Assembly: GCA_900555725.1 (NCBI GenBank)
Contig: USMD01000057.1
Location: 1 to 12,413, forward strand
Reading direction: 5' to 3'
DNA: 12,413 nt
DNA from: an uncultured Garciella sp.
GTDB lineage: Bacteria; Bacillota; Clostridia; Eubacteriales; Garciellaceae
This document shows, one piece after another, positions 6,534 to 12,413 of this stretch (position 1 is its first letter; the number at the start of each line of letters is the position of its first letter). The translations under genes and the position numbers were made by a program. The notes below the pieces were generated by a model. That model was not told the origin of the DNA. It made no database searches and saw nothing but the letters and a program-made list of their open reading frames with translations.

Positions 6534-8222
6534 TTAAAATCTTCCGGATTTTATAATGGATATGATGAGCCATAATCCCATAATCAAAGAAATCATTAAT
6601 CCAATGGTAACAAAGCTACTGCCTAAAAGCCCAAAGCCATCTCCATTTACCGAAAGGCCAATAATAAAACCATTGATGACAATGCCCAAAGCCAATAAGG
6701 CAATACTAAAGGACAATTGATTGGCGATTTTATTTAAGGTTCCTATAAACTGTTTTTCATTTTTAAAACTCAGAATCATATTGAGGTTATGGTGTTCTAG
6801 TCTTTCCAAAATATTTAAAAGACTGCCGGGAATCCTATGGATCAACTTACTAGTAACTAAAAGATTTTCCCCGATACGTTTTCCTATTCTTTGAAAAGAA
6901 TACAATTCTCTCATTAACTGTTTCGTAATCGGCTGGGCAATTTCTAAAATATTTAGCTTAGGATCCAATTCAGTGATAATCCCCTCTATAATAATCAATG
7001 TCTTGGCAACCATGGCTACTTCATTGGGAATGGAAATTTTATATTGAAAAGCCAGTTGAAAAATTTGGCTTAGAAATTCTCCAATTTTAATCTCCTTTAA
7101 GGGAATCTCTAAATATTCATCCCGTAGATCATTGATTTCACTTTCCAATTGCTTAAAATCAATAGCTTCCTCTACAGCACCCATTTCTTGAATGCTTTCC
7201 ACAATGAGCTTACTATTTTTTAGGGTGATTCCGGCAATCATCTTAAAAAATTGCTCTCTTTTTTCCTCACCTATCTTTCCTACAATCCCCATATCTAAAA
7301 AAGCAATACGATTTCCTGGTAATACCCGAACGTTTCCTGGATGAGGATCCCCATGAAAAAACCCATCCCTTAGGATTTGTTCTAAAATACAATGGCAGAG
7401 TCTTCTAGCAATCAAGCTGGGATCTAAATGTTTCTTCCTTAAAAGCTCCACATTCTTTACTGAAATCCCCTGTACAAAATCCATGGTTAGAACCTTTTCA
7501 CTGGAATACTCTTTGTAAATACTAGGGAATAATATATTTTTATTATTTTTGAAGTTTTTTTGGAAAGTAAGGATATTTCTTCCTTCAATACGGAAATCCA
7601 ACTCCTTTAAAAGGTTTTTCTTAAAATCCTTTACAACTCCTGTAAAATCATATAACTTCCCATATTTTGTCTTATGATCCAAAAAGGAAGCTACTTCCTC
7701 TATAATAGCAATATCGGTTACCAGCTTCCCTTGAATTCCTGGCCTTTGAACCTTTACCACTACTTTTTTCCCATTTTTCAAGGTTGCTCTATGTACCTGG
7801 GCAATGGAAGCTGCAGCTAAAGGGACCTTTTTAAATTCTAAAAATAACTCCTCTAAACTTCCTTGTAATTCAGTTTCCACTTGTTCTCTTATGCTCTCAT
7901 AGGAGATAGGTGCTACTTTATTTTGTAAACTTTCCAACTCTTCAATAATATCCCTAGGAATGAGCTCCCGGCGGGTACTTAAAAGTTGTCCCAATTTTAC
8001 AAAAGCTGGTCCTAACTCTTCTAAAGCCAGGCGCAGCCTTTCCCCCCGGGTAAGTTCTTGACTTTTATCCCCAGAGCTTTTGCGTAGTGGATGTACCTTC
8101 ATATGTCTTAATAATCCCAATTGATGCAATTGATTATAAAAGCCATATTTTATAAACACGGAGGCAATTTCTTGTACTCTTTTGATCTGCTTATAGCGTT
8201 TTTTTAGCAGCAATTTTATCAC
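6534..8222 (-). CDS. ubiB: ABC1/AarF/UbiB-family atypical protein kinase-like membrane protein
   Basis: A 562-residue member of the UbiB family. In proteobacteria and mitochondria these proteins support ubiquinone synthesis or lipid movement through ATP binding; the role in Firmicutes without ubiquinone is unsettled. Visible are the family KxGQ motif (76-79, KLGQ), the Ala-rich nucleotide loop AAASIAQVHRA (136-146) that replaces the normal kinase Gly-rich loop, the ATP lysine Lys157 (VVVKVQRPG), the catalytic HGDPHPGN (290-297) and the metal-binding LDMG (309-312). Two C-terminal hydrophobic helices (about 503-525 and 534-557) anchor it in the membrane, as in UbiB. The longest reading uses GTG at 8222, where the only SD-like AGGTG overlaps the start; TTG at 8213 (residue 4) sits 8 nt after that AGGTG and may be the real start. 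It is followed by pepP and preceded by the orphan kinase gene. Confidence 0.9.
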   Translation of the reverse strand: MIKLLLKKRYKQIKRVQEIASVFIKYGFYNQLHQLGLLRHMKVHPLRKSSGDKSQELTRGERLRLALEELGPAFVKLGQLLSTRRELIPRDIIEELESLQNKVAPISYESIREQVETELQGSLEELFLEFKKVPLAAASIAQVHRATLKNGKKVVVKVQRPGIQGKLVTDIAIIEEVASFLDHKTKYGKLYDFTGVVKDFKKNLLKELDFRIEGRNILTFQKNFKNNKNILFPSIYKEYSSEKVLTMDFVQGISVKNVELLRKKHLDPSLIARRLCHCILEQILRDGFFHGDPHPGNVRVLPGNRIAFLDMGIVGKIGEEKREQFFKMIAGITLKNSKLIVESIQEMGAVEEAIDFKQLESEINDLRDEYLEIPLKEIKIGEFLSQIFQLAFQYKISIPNEVAMVAKTLIIIEGIITELDPKLNILEIAQPITKQLMRELYSFQRIGKRIGENLLVTSKLIHRIPGSLLNILERLEHHNLNMILSFKNEKQFIGTLNKIANQLSFSIALLALGIVINGFIIGLSVNGDGFGLLGSSFVTIGLMISLIMGLWLIISIIKSGRF

Positions 8223-8345
8223 ACCTAAAATAAGATTCTATAAATTCATTTATTGTACTAGATAAATTATGAATCTCATAGTTTAGTGAAGACATCTATC
8301 CTCAAATCATCGAAATCAACTAGCACAACAGATTCACTTATCTTT

Positions 8346-8351
8346 ATTATA
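8346..8351 (-). promoter_or_regulatory. Possible -10 element upstream of the UbiB-family gene
   Basis: The minus strand has a perfect TATAAT at 8346-8351 in the 181-bp gap 8223-8403, but nothing like TTGACA is placed 16-18 bp upstream (the 17-bp position reads TACTAA). The leader would be about 117 nt. The rest of this gap is AT-rich, has no gene, and shows no hairpin that would terminate the upstream kinase transcript. Confidence 0.3.
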
Positions 8352-8403
8352 TACTTAAAATGATTTATTTAGTAGTCCATGCTGCTATTTGCTATATAAA
8401 TTT

Positions 8404-9963
8404 TTATCTTACACTAACATTTTTATTTAAGCTTACATCGGAAAGCTCTATATTGGTCACTTCACGATACCCTAATTTATGCATAGATAAAGATTGATAG
8501 TCTATGATTTCCTCTTGGGGACTTACCTCTATAATAGGTAAAATAACTTGAAAAACGCTGCCTTCTTCTACTTTACTATGAACTAGAATCCGTCCTCCTT
8601 GCATTTCTACTAATCTTTTTACAAGATAAAGACCGATTCCACTGCCCCTAGGATTGTACTCAAGGGATCGATCTTCTTGATGAAAACGCTCAAAAATATA
8701 CTCTAGCTTATCTTTTCCAATGCCAATTCCTGTATCTACTACTGAGATTTCTAGTTCTTTCCCTGATTCTTTCATAATCACCTGAATTTTTCCCCCAGGT
8801 TCGGTAAATTTAATGGCATTGGATAGGAGATTTAGTAAAATCCGTTCCATAGCAGTGATATCTACCTTAGTTATCATCTCCTCCACATCAGTATCAAAGA
8901 TCAAATCTATATTTTTTTCTTCGGTATAGGGAACCACTGACAGGGTAATATCCTCTATAATCTCTACGATATTACAATCCTGTGGAGATAGTTGGAAATA
9001 GCCCACCTCCATTTTATTTAAGTCAATGGAGTTATTAATATTTCGAATTAATCGGTTACAATTCTGATTTAATATATCAAGGTATTCCTGACACTTAGGC
9101 AAATCATTTCCTATTTCATTTTTTAATATATGCCCTACAGCAGAAATAATATTAATAGGGGTCTTTAATTCATGGGAGAAGTTGGTATAAAAATCAAGGG
9201 TAAACTGGGTTTGCTTCTGATTTTCTTCTAATCGTCTTTCCCTTTCCCCAATGGTCTCTCGTAATTCTTTATCTACCCTTTCCTGGGTAATATCCCGTGC
9301 ACTAACCACCCATCCTTTCATATTGTATGCTTCAAAGGGAGAGGTATATCTAAGTATGGTTCTTCCATCCTTTAGGTTAAACTCTTTGGAGAAATCCCCA
9401 TAGGAGGAATAAACTTTCTCTACATACTCTATAAATTCTTCTGGTTCTATTAAGAGCTTAGCTATGTATTGATTGATCTTTTTATAATTCTTATTCTCTA
9501 ATAATTTTCTAGGAATCTGAAACATTTCCATATATTTATCATTATAATGAATAATCTCATAATTTTCATTGATTACGATAATGCCTTCTTCCAATGAATT
9601 TAAAACTTTTTGCAAAATGACCTCCTTTTGCTGTAAATTTTTTTGGGGCCCTTTTCTTTTTTTGTTTCTCCTTTGAAATTTATCATTGCTTCTATAGGAA
9701 GAATAATAGGGACCCTTTAAATTGCCTTCTATAATCGCTTTATAAATAAAATAAGTTACAATATTAAAGCTAATGATTCCCATAAGGGATTTTATTATGG
9801 TATGAAATGAAGTATAATTTCTCATAGGTATAACGAATAGTAAAAGAAAAAGTAAAGCTGCTATAAATTTATATCCCTTGACGCTGGTAGTGATCTTGAA
9901 TTGATTTCGTGAAACATTACTTTTAACTCCTATAGGCGAATGACCTTCCCATTGCGTATACAT
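8404..9963 (-). CDS. Orphan membrane sensor histidine kinase with PAS domain
   Basis: A 519-residue kinase. Two hydrophobic helices (about 32-47 and 58-77) with only some ten residues between them leave almost no external domain, so the signal is probably membrane-borne or cytoplasmic. A basic linker (96-112) leads to a PAS domain (about 115-228: LEEGIIVINENYEIIHYND through GWVVSARDIT), then a coiled segment (228-252). The kinase core has the H box FSHELKTP with phospho-acceptor His264, the N box with Asn378 and Asn382 (NLLSNAIKF), the G1 box DTGIGI (410-415), the F box (FERF) and the G2 box RGSGIGLYLVKRL (439-451). A 40-residue tail ends NIELSDVSLN, resembling a tail I recall in clostridial kinases. 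GGGAGG lies 8 nt before the ATG. No response regulator of the usual cognate kind adjoins it; the LytTR regulator nearby belongs to the Agr operon. Such orphan kinases in Clostridia often act on Spo0A; this is inference only. Confidence 0.92.
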   Translation of the reverse strand: MYTQWEGHSPIGVKSNVSRNQFKITTSVKGYKFIAALLFLLLFVIPMRNYTSFHTIIKSLMGIISFNIVTYFIYKAIIEGNLKGPYYSSYRSNDKFQRRNKKRKGPQKNLQQKEVILQKVLNSLEEGIIVINENYEIIHYNDKYMEMFQIPRKLLENKNYKKINQYIAKLLIEPEEFIEYVEKVYSSYGDFSKEFNLKDGRTILRYTSPFEAYNMKGWVVSARDITQERVDKELRETIGERERRLEENQKQTQFTLDFYTNFSHELKTPINIISAVGHILKNEIGNDLPKCQEYLDILNQNCNRLIRNINNSIDLNKMEVGYFQLSPQDCNIVEIIEDITLSVVPYTEEKNIDLIFDTDVEEMITKVDITAMERILLNLLSNAIKFTEPGGKIQVIMKESGKELEISVVDTGIGIGKDKLEYIFERFHQEDRSLEYNPRGSGIGLYLVKRLVEMQGGRILVHSKVEEGSVFQVILPIIEVSPQEEIIDYQSLSMHKLGYREVTNIELSDVSLNKNVSVR

Positions 9964-10053
9964 ATTTTTTCCTCCCTACTCATGATTTTTAAACTCTTTC
10001 TATTATAAAATTTTCCTTCTGCTTTTTCTGTATCTAAATATTATTTTATACCC

Positions 10054-10067
10054 TTTTGTACACAAAA
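10054..10067. repeat. Short inverted repeat TTTTGT-AC-ACAAAA upstream of the orphan kinase
   Basis: Two perfect 6-nt arms, TTTTGT (10054-10059) and ACAAAA (10062-10067), lie in the predicted leader of the kinase gene, downstream of the candidate start of transcription. It could be a protein-binding site; in such AT-rich sequence chance is a real alternative. Confidence 0.35.
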
Positions 10068-10101
10068 TGCTATAGTTCCGTGGCATTTAGCCAGTATAGC
10101 A
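10068..10101. repeat. Nested dyad around the kinase promoter (TGGC-N5-GCCA inside TGCTATA/TATAGCA)
   Basis: TGGC-ATTTA-GCCA (10081-10093) is flanked by outer arms TGCTATA (10068-10074) and TATAGCA (10095-10101), which are exact reverse complements. The inner dyad recurs at 10123-10135. In RNA the arms could form an interrupted hairpin with a 6-versus-1 internal loop; in DNA they could be an operator overlapping the promoter. Confidence 0.55.
10093..10101 (-). promoter_or_regulatory. Candidate extended -10 promoter of the orphan kinase gene
   Basis: The minus strand reads TGCTATACT (complement of 10093-10101), a good extended -10 (TGnTATAAT type). The -35 region is poor, as is common for extended -10 promoters. 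Transcription would start near 10086, inside the dyad at 10081-10093, with a leader of about 120 nt. Confidence 0.45.
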
Positions 10102-10122
10102 GGGGGAATAGTACAAAATAGA

Positions 10123-10135
10123 TGGCGAATAGCCA
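10123..10135. repeat. Second TGGC-N5-GCCA dyad, possible upstream operator
   Basis: TGGC-GAATA-GCCA repeats the arms and spacing of the dyad at 10081-10093 exactly, with a different centre. The two are 42 bp apart start to start, about four helical turns, so a dimer bound at each would lie on the same face. This copy is centred near -43 relative to the predicted start of transcription. Confidence 0.5.
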
Positions 10136-10165
10136 AAGTGATAAAGGTTTTTATTACTTTTATAG

Positions 10166-10197
10166 AAAAATCCCTTCTATTTTTTAAATAGAAGGGA
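10166..10197 (-). terminator. Intrinsic terminator of the agr operon, overlapping the regulator's stop codon
   Basis: TCCCTTCTATTT (10171-10182) and AAATAGAAGGGA (10186-10197) are a perfect 12-bp inverted repeat with a 3-nt loop. On the minus strand the stem is followed by TTTTTCTAT (complement of 10162-10170). The stop codon (10184-10186) lies in the loop and the first pair of the stem, and the last four sense codons lie in the stem. Confidence 0.9.
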
Positions 10198-10897
10198 TAA
10201 AGTATTCCTTTAGTTCAAAGTATTTATAACGACTCATATAAGCAATTTTGTTACTGTTTATAAAGTGAATTTGATAGGAACGATTTCCGATATCCACTAG
10301 TTTTTTGATTTCTTTTGTATTGATGACATAGGATTTATGCACCCTAAGAAAATATTTTGGTAGGATTTCTTCAATCTCTCCTAAAGTGCTATTGCTTGTA
10401 TATTTATTATTTACAGTATTAATTAAAATGTTATTGTGCTTCTTTTCCACAAAAATTATTTCTTCAAAGGGTATAAAAATCGTCTCATTTTTATTTCTGA
10501 CAATGATTTTTTCTTGCTGCTGCTTGATATCTTTAATCGCTAACTCATTAATAGTTTCTATTAATTTCTTTCTATTAATGGGTTTCAAAATATAGTCATA
10601 AGGGTGTACACTAAAGGAATCAATGGCATACTTTGCGTAGCCTGTTACAAAAATCATCTTCAGGTAAGGATTTATTATGTGAATATTTTTTGCAATATCT
10701 AGTCCACTTAGACTTTCACTTTCTTCTAATTCTATATCGAACAATCCAATATTTATTACTTCATTTTGTGCTATGGAAATGGCCTCATTTCCAGATCCAG
10801 TGGCAAATACTTGACCCACCAATGGATTTTCTGATACAAGTTTTTTAATAAATTCCCTAGTATATTTTTCATCTTCTAATATTAGTATATTGACCAT
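10184..10897 (-). CDS. agrA: LytTR-family response regulator (AgrA-like)
   Basis: A 237-residue response regulator. Residues 3-120 are the receiver domain, with acidic Glu8 and Asp9, phospho-acceptor Asp54 (FDIEL), Thr85 and Lys105 (YILKPI). Residues about 130-232 are a LytTR DNA-binding domain with the typical RVHKSYVIN (185-193). Length is close to that of staphylococcal AgrA at 238. By position it should be phosphorylated by the AgrC-like kinase upstream and regulate target promoters, possibly its own operon's, which lies outside the window. The ATG follows AAGGAG (complement of 10906-10911) by 8 nt; this site overlaps the agrD stop codon and the two genes are only 12 nt apart, so translation is probably coupled. 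The final codons form part of the terminator stem. The agrA name rests on domain type and operon context. Confidence 0.92.
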   Translation of the reverse strand: MVNILILEDEKYTREFIKKLVSENPLVGQVFATGSGNEAISIAQNEVINIGLFDIELEESESLSGLDIAKNIHIINPYLKMIFVTGYAKYAIDSFSVHPYDYILKPINRKKLIETINELAIKDIKQQQEKIIVRNKNETIFIPFEEIIFVEKKHNNILINTVNNKYTSNSTLGEIEEILPKYFLRVHKSYVINTKEIKKLVDIGNRSYQIHFINSNKIAYMSRYKYFELKEYFIPSI

Positions 10898-10905
10898 AAT
10901 AAAAG

Positions 10906-10911
10906 CTCCTT
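10906..10911 (-). promoter_or_regulatory. Ribosome-binding site of agrA embedded in the agrD stop codon
   Basis: The minus strand reads TAAGGAGC, where TAA ends agrD (10910-10912) and AAGGAG is the Shine-Dalgarno site of the regulator. Terminating ribosomes would sit on the start signal of the next gene, which favours coupled translation. Confidence 0.75.
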
Positions 10912-11035
10912 ACTTTTTCAAACATTCTGGTACATCTGGTTCATAAAGCATCCATCCGCTAGCAAGACTTACATTTGAAGTAGCTATAACAGATAAAACG
11001 GAAGCTAGAGAAGATAATAATTTTCTTTTAAGCAT
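10910..11035 (-). CDS. agrD: AgrD-type cyclic peptide pheromone precursor, predicted serine lactone
   Basis: A 41-residue precursor starting MLKRKLLSSLASV. Residues 1-25 are a basic start followed by a hydrophobic or amphipathic segment, as in AgrD leaders. Residues 26-30 (SGWML) are the predicted ring, and 31-41 (YEPDVPECLKK) the acidic, proline-containing tail. The tail lines up with S. aureus AgrD-I (ring CDFIM, tail DEVEVPKEL) at Glu32, Val35, Pro36 and Leu39, and its YEP start resembles Listeria AgrD. This alignment places Ser26 where the thiolactone cysteine normally sits, so the product should be a lactone. The only cysteine, Cys38, is in the tail that AgrB removes. AAAGGAGG lies 7 nt before the ATG. 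The gene overlaps agrB by 8 nt and is followed closely by the LytTR regulator. The length of the exported N-terminal extension before Ser26 cannot be predicted. Confidence 0.88.
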   Translation of the reverse strand: MLKRKLLSSLASVLSVIATSNVSLASGWMLYEPDVPECLKK

Positions 11036-11663
11036 TTTCCTTCCTCCTTTCTTTTTTATCATTGATTATATTGTCAATGGCATAGATGGTTTTATATCCC
11101 ATGGGAGTGATAAGATAAAAACTAATAAACCCACCTAATACCATTGATAAAGCATAGTTATAATACTGATAATAACAACATACTCCAATGAGTATCAAAA
11201 CAAATAGCAATACCATGAATGTTTTCATCTTTCGTTTCATTCTTTGGTTCACTTGGGCAACTCTATTTTTATGAGTTCCTGCTGGTACCCAACACCAAAT
11301 GCAGATACAACCTACTAATAATAGGATAATGGCCATTAATAAGAGTATTTCAGGACCAACAGAAATGGAATCAGCTAATTTAGCACAGAAAATAGTAGAT
11401 AAAAGTCCTATACTTAAACATCTTCCATAGGTAGAAAGATGAACCCCTCCCCCAAAACGTCGTAAAGTTATAAAACTAACAAGATAAACCATTGTAATCT
11501 CTAATAATCCTAAAAGATATGCACTACCTATAATCACGATTAGCTTTATAATAGAATAAAGTATCACTTCTAAGGCATAATCAAAGATGCTTATTTCATC
11601 TTCATTGGATTGTAATTCAGCTCCTAACCCCTTTGCGAGCTTTGCTGAAACCCTCTTAACCAA
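11028..11663 (-). CDS. agrB: AgrB-family membrane peptidase processing AgrD
   Basis: A 211-residue integral membrane cysteine protease that cuts the C-terminal tail from AgrD and forms the cyclic pheromone. The conserved catalytic pair is visible as His75 and Cys82 in RRFGGGVHLSTYGRC, with the same seven-residue spacing as His77 and Cys84 of S. aureus AgrB. About five or six hydrophobic segments are visible (roughly 32-52, 56-68, 83-100, 105-128, 148-164, 170-188), with a basic loop (HKNRVAQVNQRMKRKMK) near 133-148. The start is TTG at 11663, 8 nt after AGGGG and 2 nt after the AgrC-like stop codon; the next in-frame Met is far inside the protein, so TTG is favoured. The 3' end overlaps agrD by 8 nt, and the agrD ribosome-binding site lies inside the agrB coding sequence. 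Confidence 0.94.
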   Translation of the reverse strand: MVKRVSAKLAKGLGAELQSNEDEISIFDYALEVILYSIIKLIVIIGSAYLLGLLEITMVYLVSFITLRRFGGGVHLSTYGRCLSIGLLSTIFCAKLADSISVGPEILLLMAIILLLVGCICIWCWVPAGTHKNRVAQVNQRMKRKMKTFMVLLFVLILIGVCCYYQYYNYALSMVLGGFISFYLITPMGYKTIYAIDNIINDKKERRKENA

Positions 11664-11665
11664 TT

Positions 11666-12413
11666 CTATTCCCCTTTCCCTGCAAGATACACTTTAAATA
11701 GGGTTCGCTGGGTTGATAGCAACTCTATACTGCCCCCGTATTGTTCTACAAGGCTTTTTACAAGAAATAATCCATAACCTCTTCCCTGAGAACCCTTAGT
11801 AGTAAATCCTGCGCTAAATATTTTTCTGAAAAATTTCGGTGAGATCGTAGGTCCATTATTAAAAACATAGATGACATACTTATTTTGCTCATACTTAATC
11901 TCTAATCCTACAGCTCTATTATTCTCCCCATTTGCTAAGACTGCTTCAAAGGCATTGTCTAATAGATTTCCTAATATACTGGATAAATCCCAAGGGGAGA
12001 TACATATTTCATTCACATCACATTTTATAGCAAAATCAAATTTAATGTTTTTGGATTTTGCTACCTGACTTTTGGTATTTAATAATACTGTGATAACAGG
12101 ATTCCCTAGATAGATCACCTCATCAGAACTAATATTTTGTTCTGATAAACCATCCATATATTCAATGGCACTATCAATTTTTCCCAAATGAATCATGGCC
12201 TGGATGGTTTGAAGATGACGATTGTACTCGTGTCTCTCAGATTGTAATGCTTTCATCAAGCTCTCTGTTTGTTTTAGATTGTCCTTCATTGCTTGCACTT
12301 CTACTTCTCTTCTTGCTGCTTTCCCAATTTCCTTTATAAAGGCTAGTACAATAATAGTAATAATAATGACTATAATATTTACAAAGGGCAAAAAGTCTTT
12401 CACATATTCAATG
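11666..12413 (-). CDS. agrC: AgrC-like peptide pheromone sensor kinase, N-terminus cut off by window edge
   Basis: The C-terminal 248 residues of a histidine kinase are visible. A GTG at 12401-12403 is the first possible start, but the frame stays open to the edge (Ile-Glu-Tyr precede it) and no ribosome-binding site is visible. AgrC kinases normally have five to seven helices before the kinase core and are about 420-450 residues long, so the gene very likely continues beyond 12413. Numbering from that GTG: a last membrane helix (about 5-23), a coiled dimerisation segment (25-55), the H box ERHEYNRHL with His58 of the AgrC/Spo0B type, the N box LGNLLDNAFEA (Asn146, Asn150), the FNNGP segment (181-185) and the G2 box TTKGSQGRGYGL (201-212). 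The core matches the GHKL type typical of AgrC and unlike the HisKA kinase at 8404-9963. It ends 2 nt before agrB. Confidence 0.9.
   Translation of the reverse strand, partial: IEYVKDFLPFVNIIVIIITIIVLAFIKEIGKAARREVEVQAMKDNLKQTESLMKALQSERHEYNRHLQTIQAMIHLGKIDSAIEYMDGLSEQNISSDEVIYLGNPVITVLLNTKSQVAKSKNIKFDFAIKCDVNEICISPWDLSSILGNLLDNAFEAVLANGENNRAVGLEIKYEQNKYVIYVFNNGPTISPKFFRKIFSAGFTTKGSQGRGYGLFLVKSLVEQYGGSIELLSTQRTLFKVYLAGKGE

Noticed and set aside
10054..10067. TTTTGT-AC-ACAAAA as a LytTR/AgrA binding site
   Set aside because: LytTR regulators bind direct repeats with a different core, and this is an inverted repeat downstream of the predicted start of transcription.

Overview
The window looks like low-G+C, anaerobic Firmicutes (Clostridia-type) chromosome. 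The grounds are strong purine-rich Shine-Dalgarno sites (GGAGG), AT-rich codon use with TTG and GTG starts, a rubrerythrin, and an Agr peptide-signalling locus whose pheromone tail (YEPDVP) resembles clostridial and Listeria AgrD. I cannot name the species. The first 25 bases are not biological: they match the end of the Illumina Nextera transposase adapter, so the left edge is an untrimmed contig end. The right edge cuts through an open reading frame.

Left half (1-6474), housekeeping genes in single or short units: a DeoR-family repressor (+) with its own promoter, converging on an alpha-phosphoglucomutase (-) that ends in a hairpin terminator; then, divergent from the mutase, nicotinate phosphoribosyltransferase (+) and rubrerythrin (+). 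A 12-bp perfect inverted repeat separates rubrerythrin from the converging Xaa-Pro aminopeptidase (-).

Middle (5206-9963, all -): a PAS-containing, two-helix membrane histidine kinase without an adjacent response regulator, an ABC1/UbiB-family kinase-like protein, and the aminopeptidase. They may be partly co-transcribed, since no terminator is visible between them.

Right part (10184-12413, all -): a compact Agr quorum-sensing operon in the order agrC-like kinase (cut by the window edge), agrB, agrD, agrA-like LytTR regulator. The agrD gene (10910-11035, 41 codons) is small, overlaps agrB by 8 nt, and encodes a peptide with serine at the position of the ring-forming cysteine. This predicts a lactone pheromone with a Ser-Gly-Trp-Met-Leu ring. 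AgrB would cyclise and cut AgrD, the AgrC-like kinase would sense the pheromone, and the LytTR regulator would change transcription. The operon ends in a strong terminator whose stem contains the stop codon of the regulator gene.

The 220-bp gap between this terminator and the orphan kinase gene holds two matching dyads, TGGC-N5-GCCA, 42 bp apart. One covers the predicted start point of an extended -10 promoter. This looks like a two-operator control region and is the most interesting non-coding signal here.
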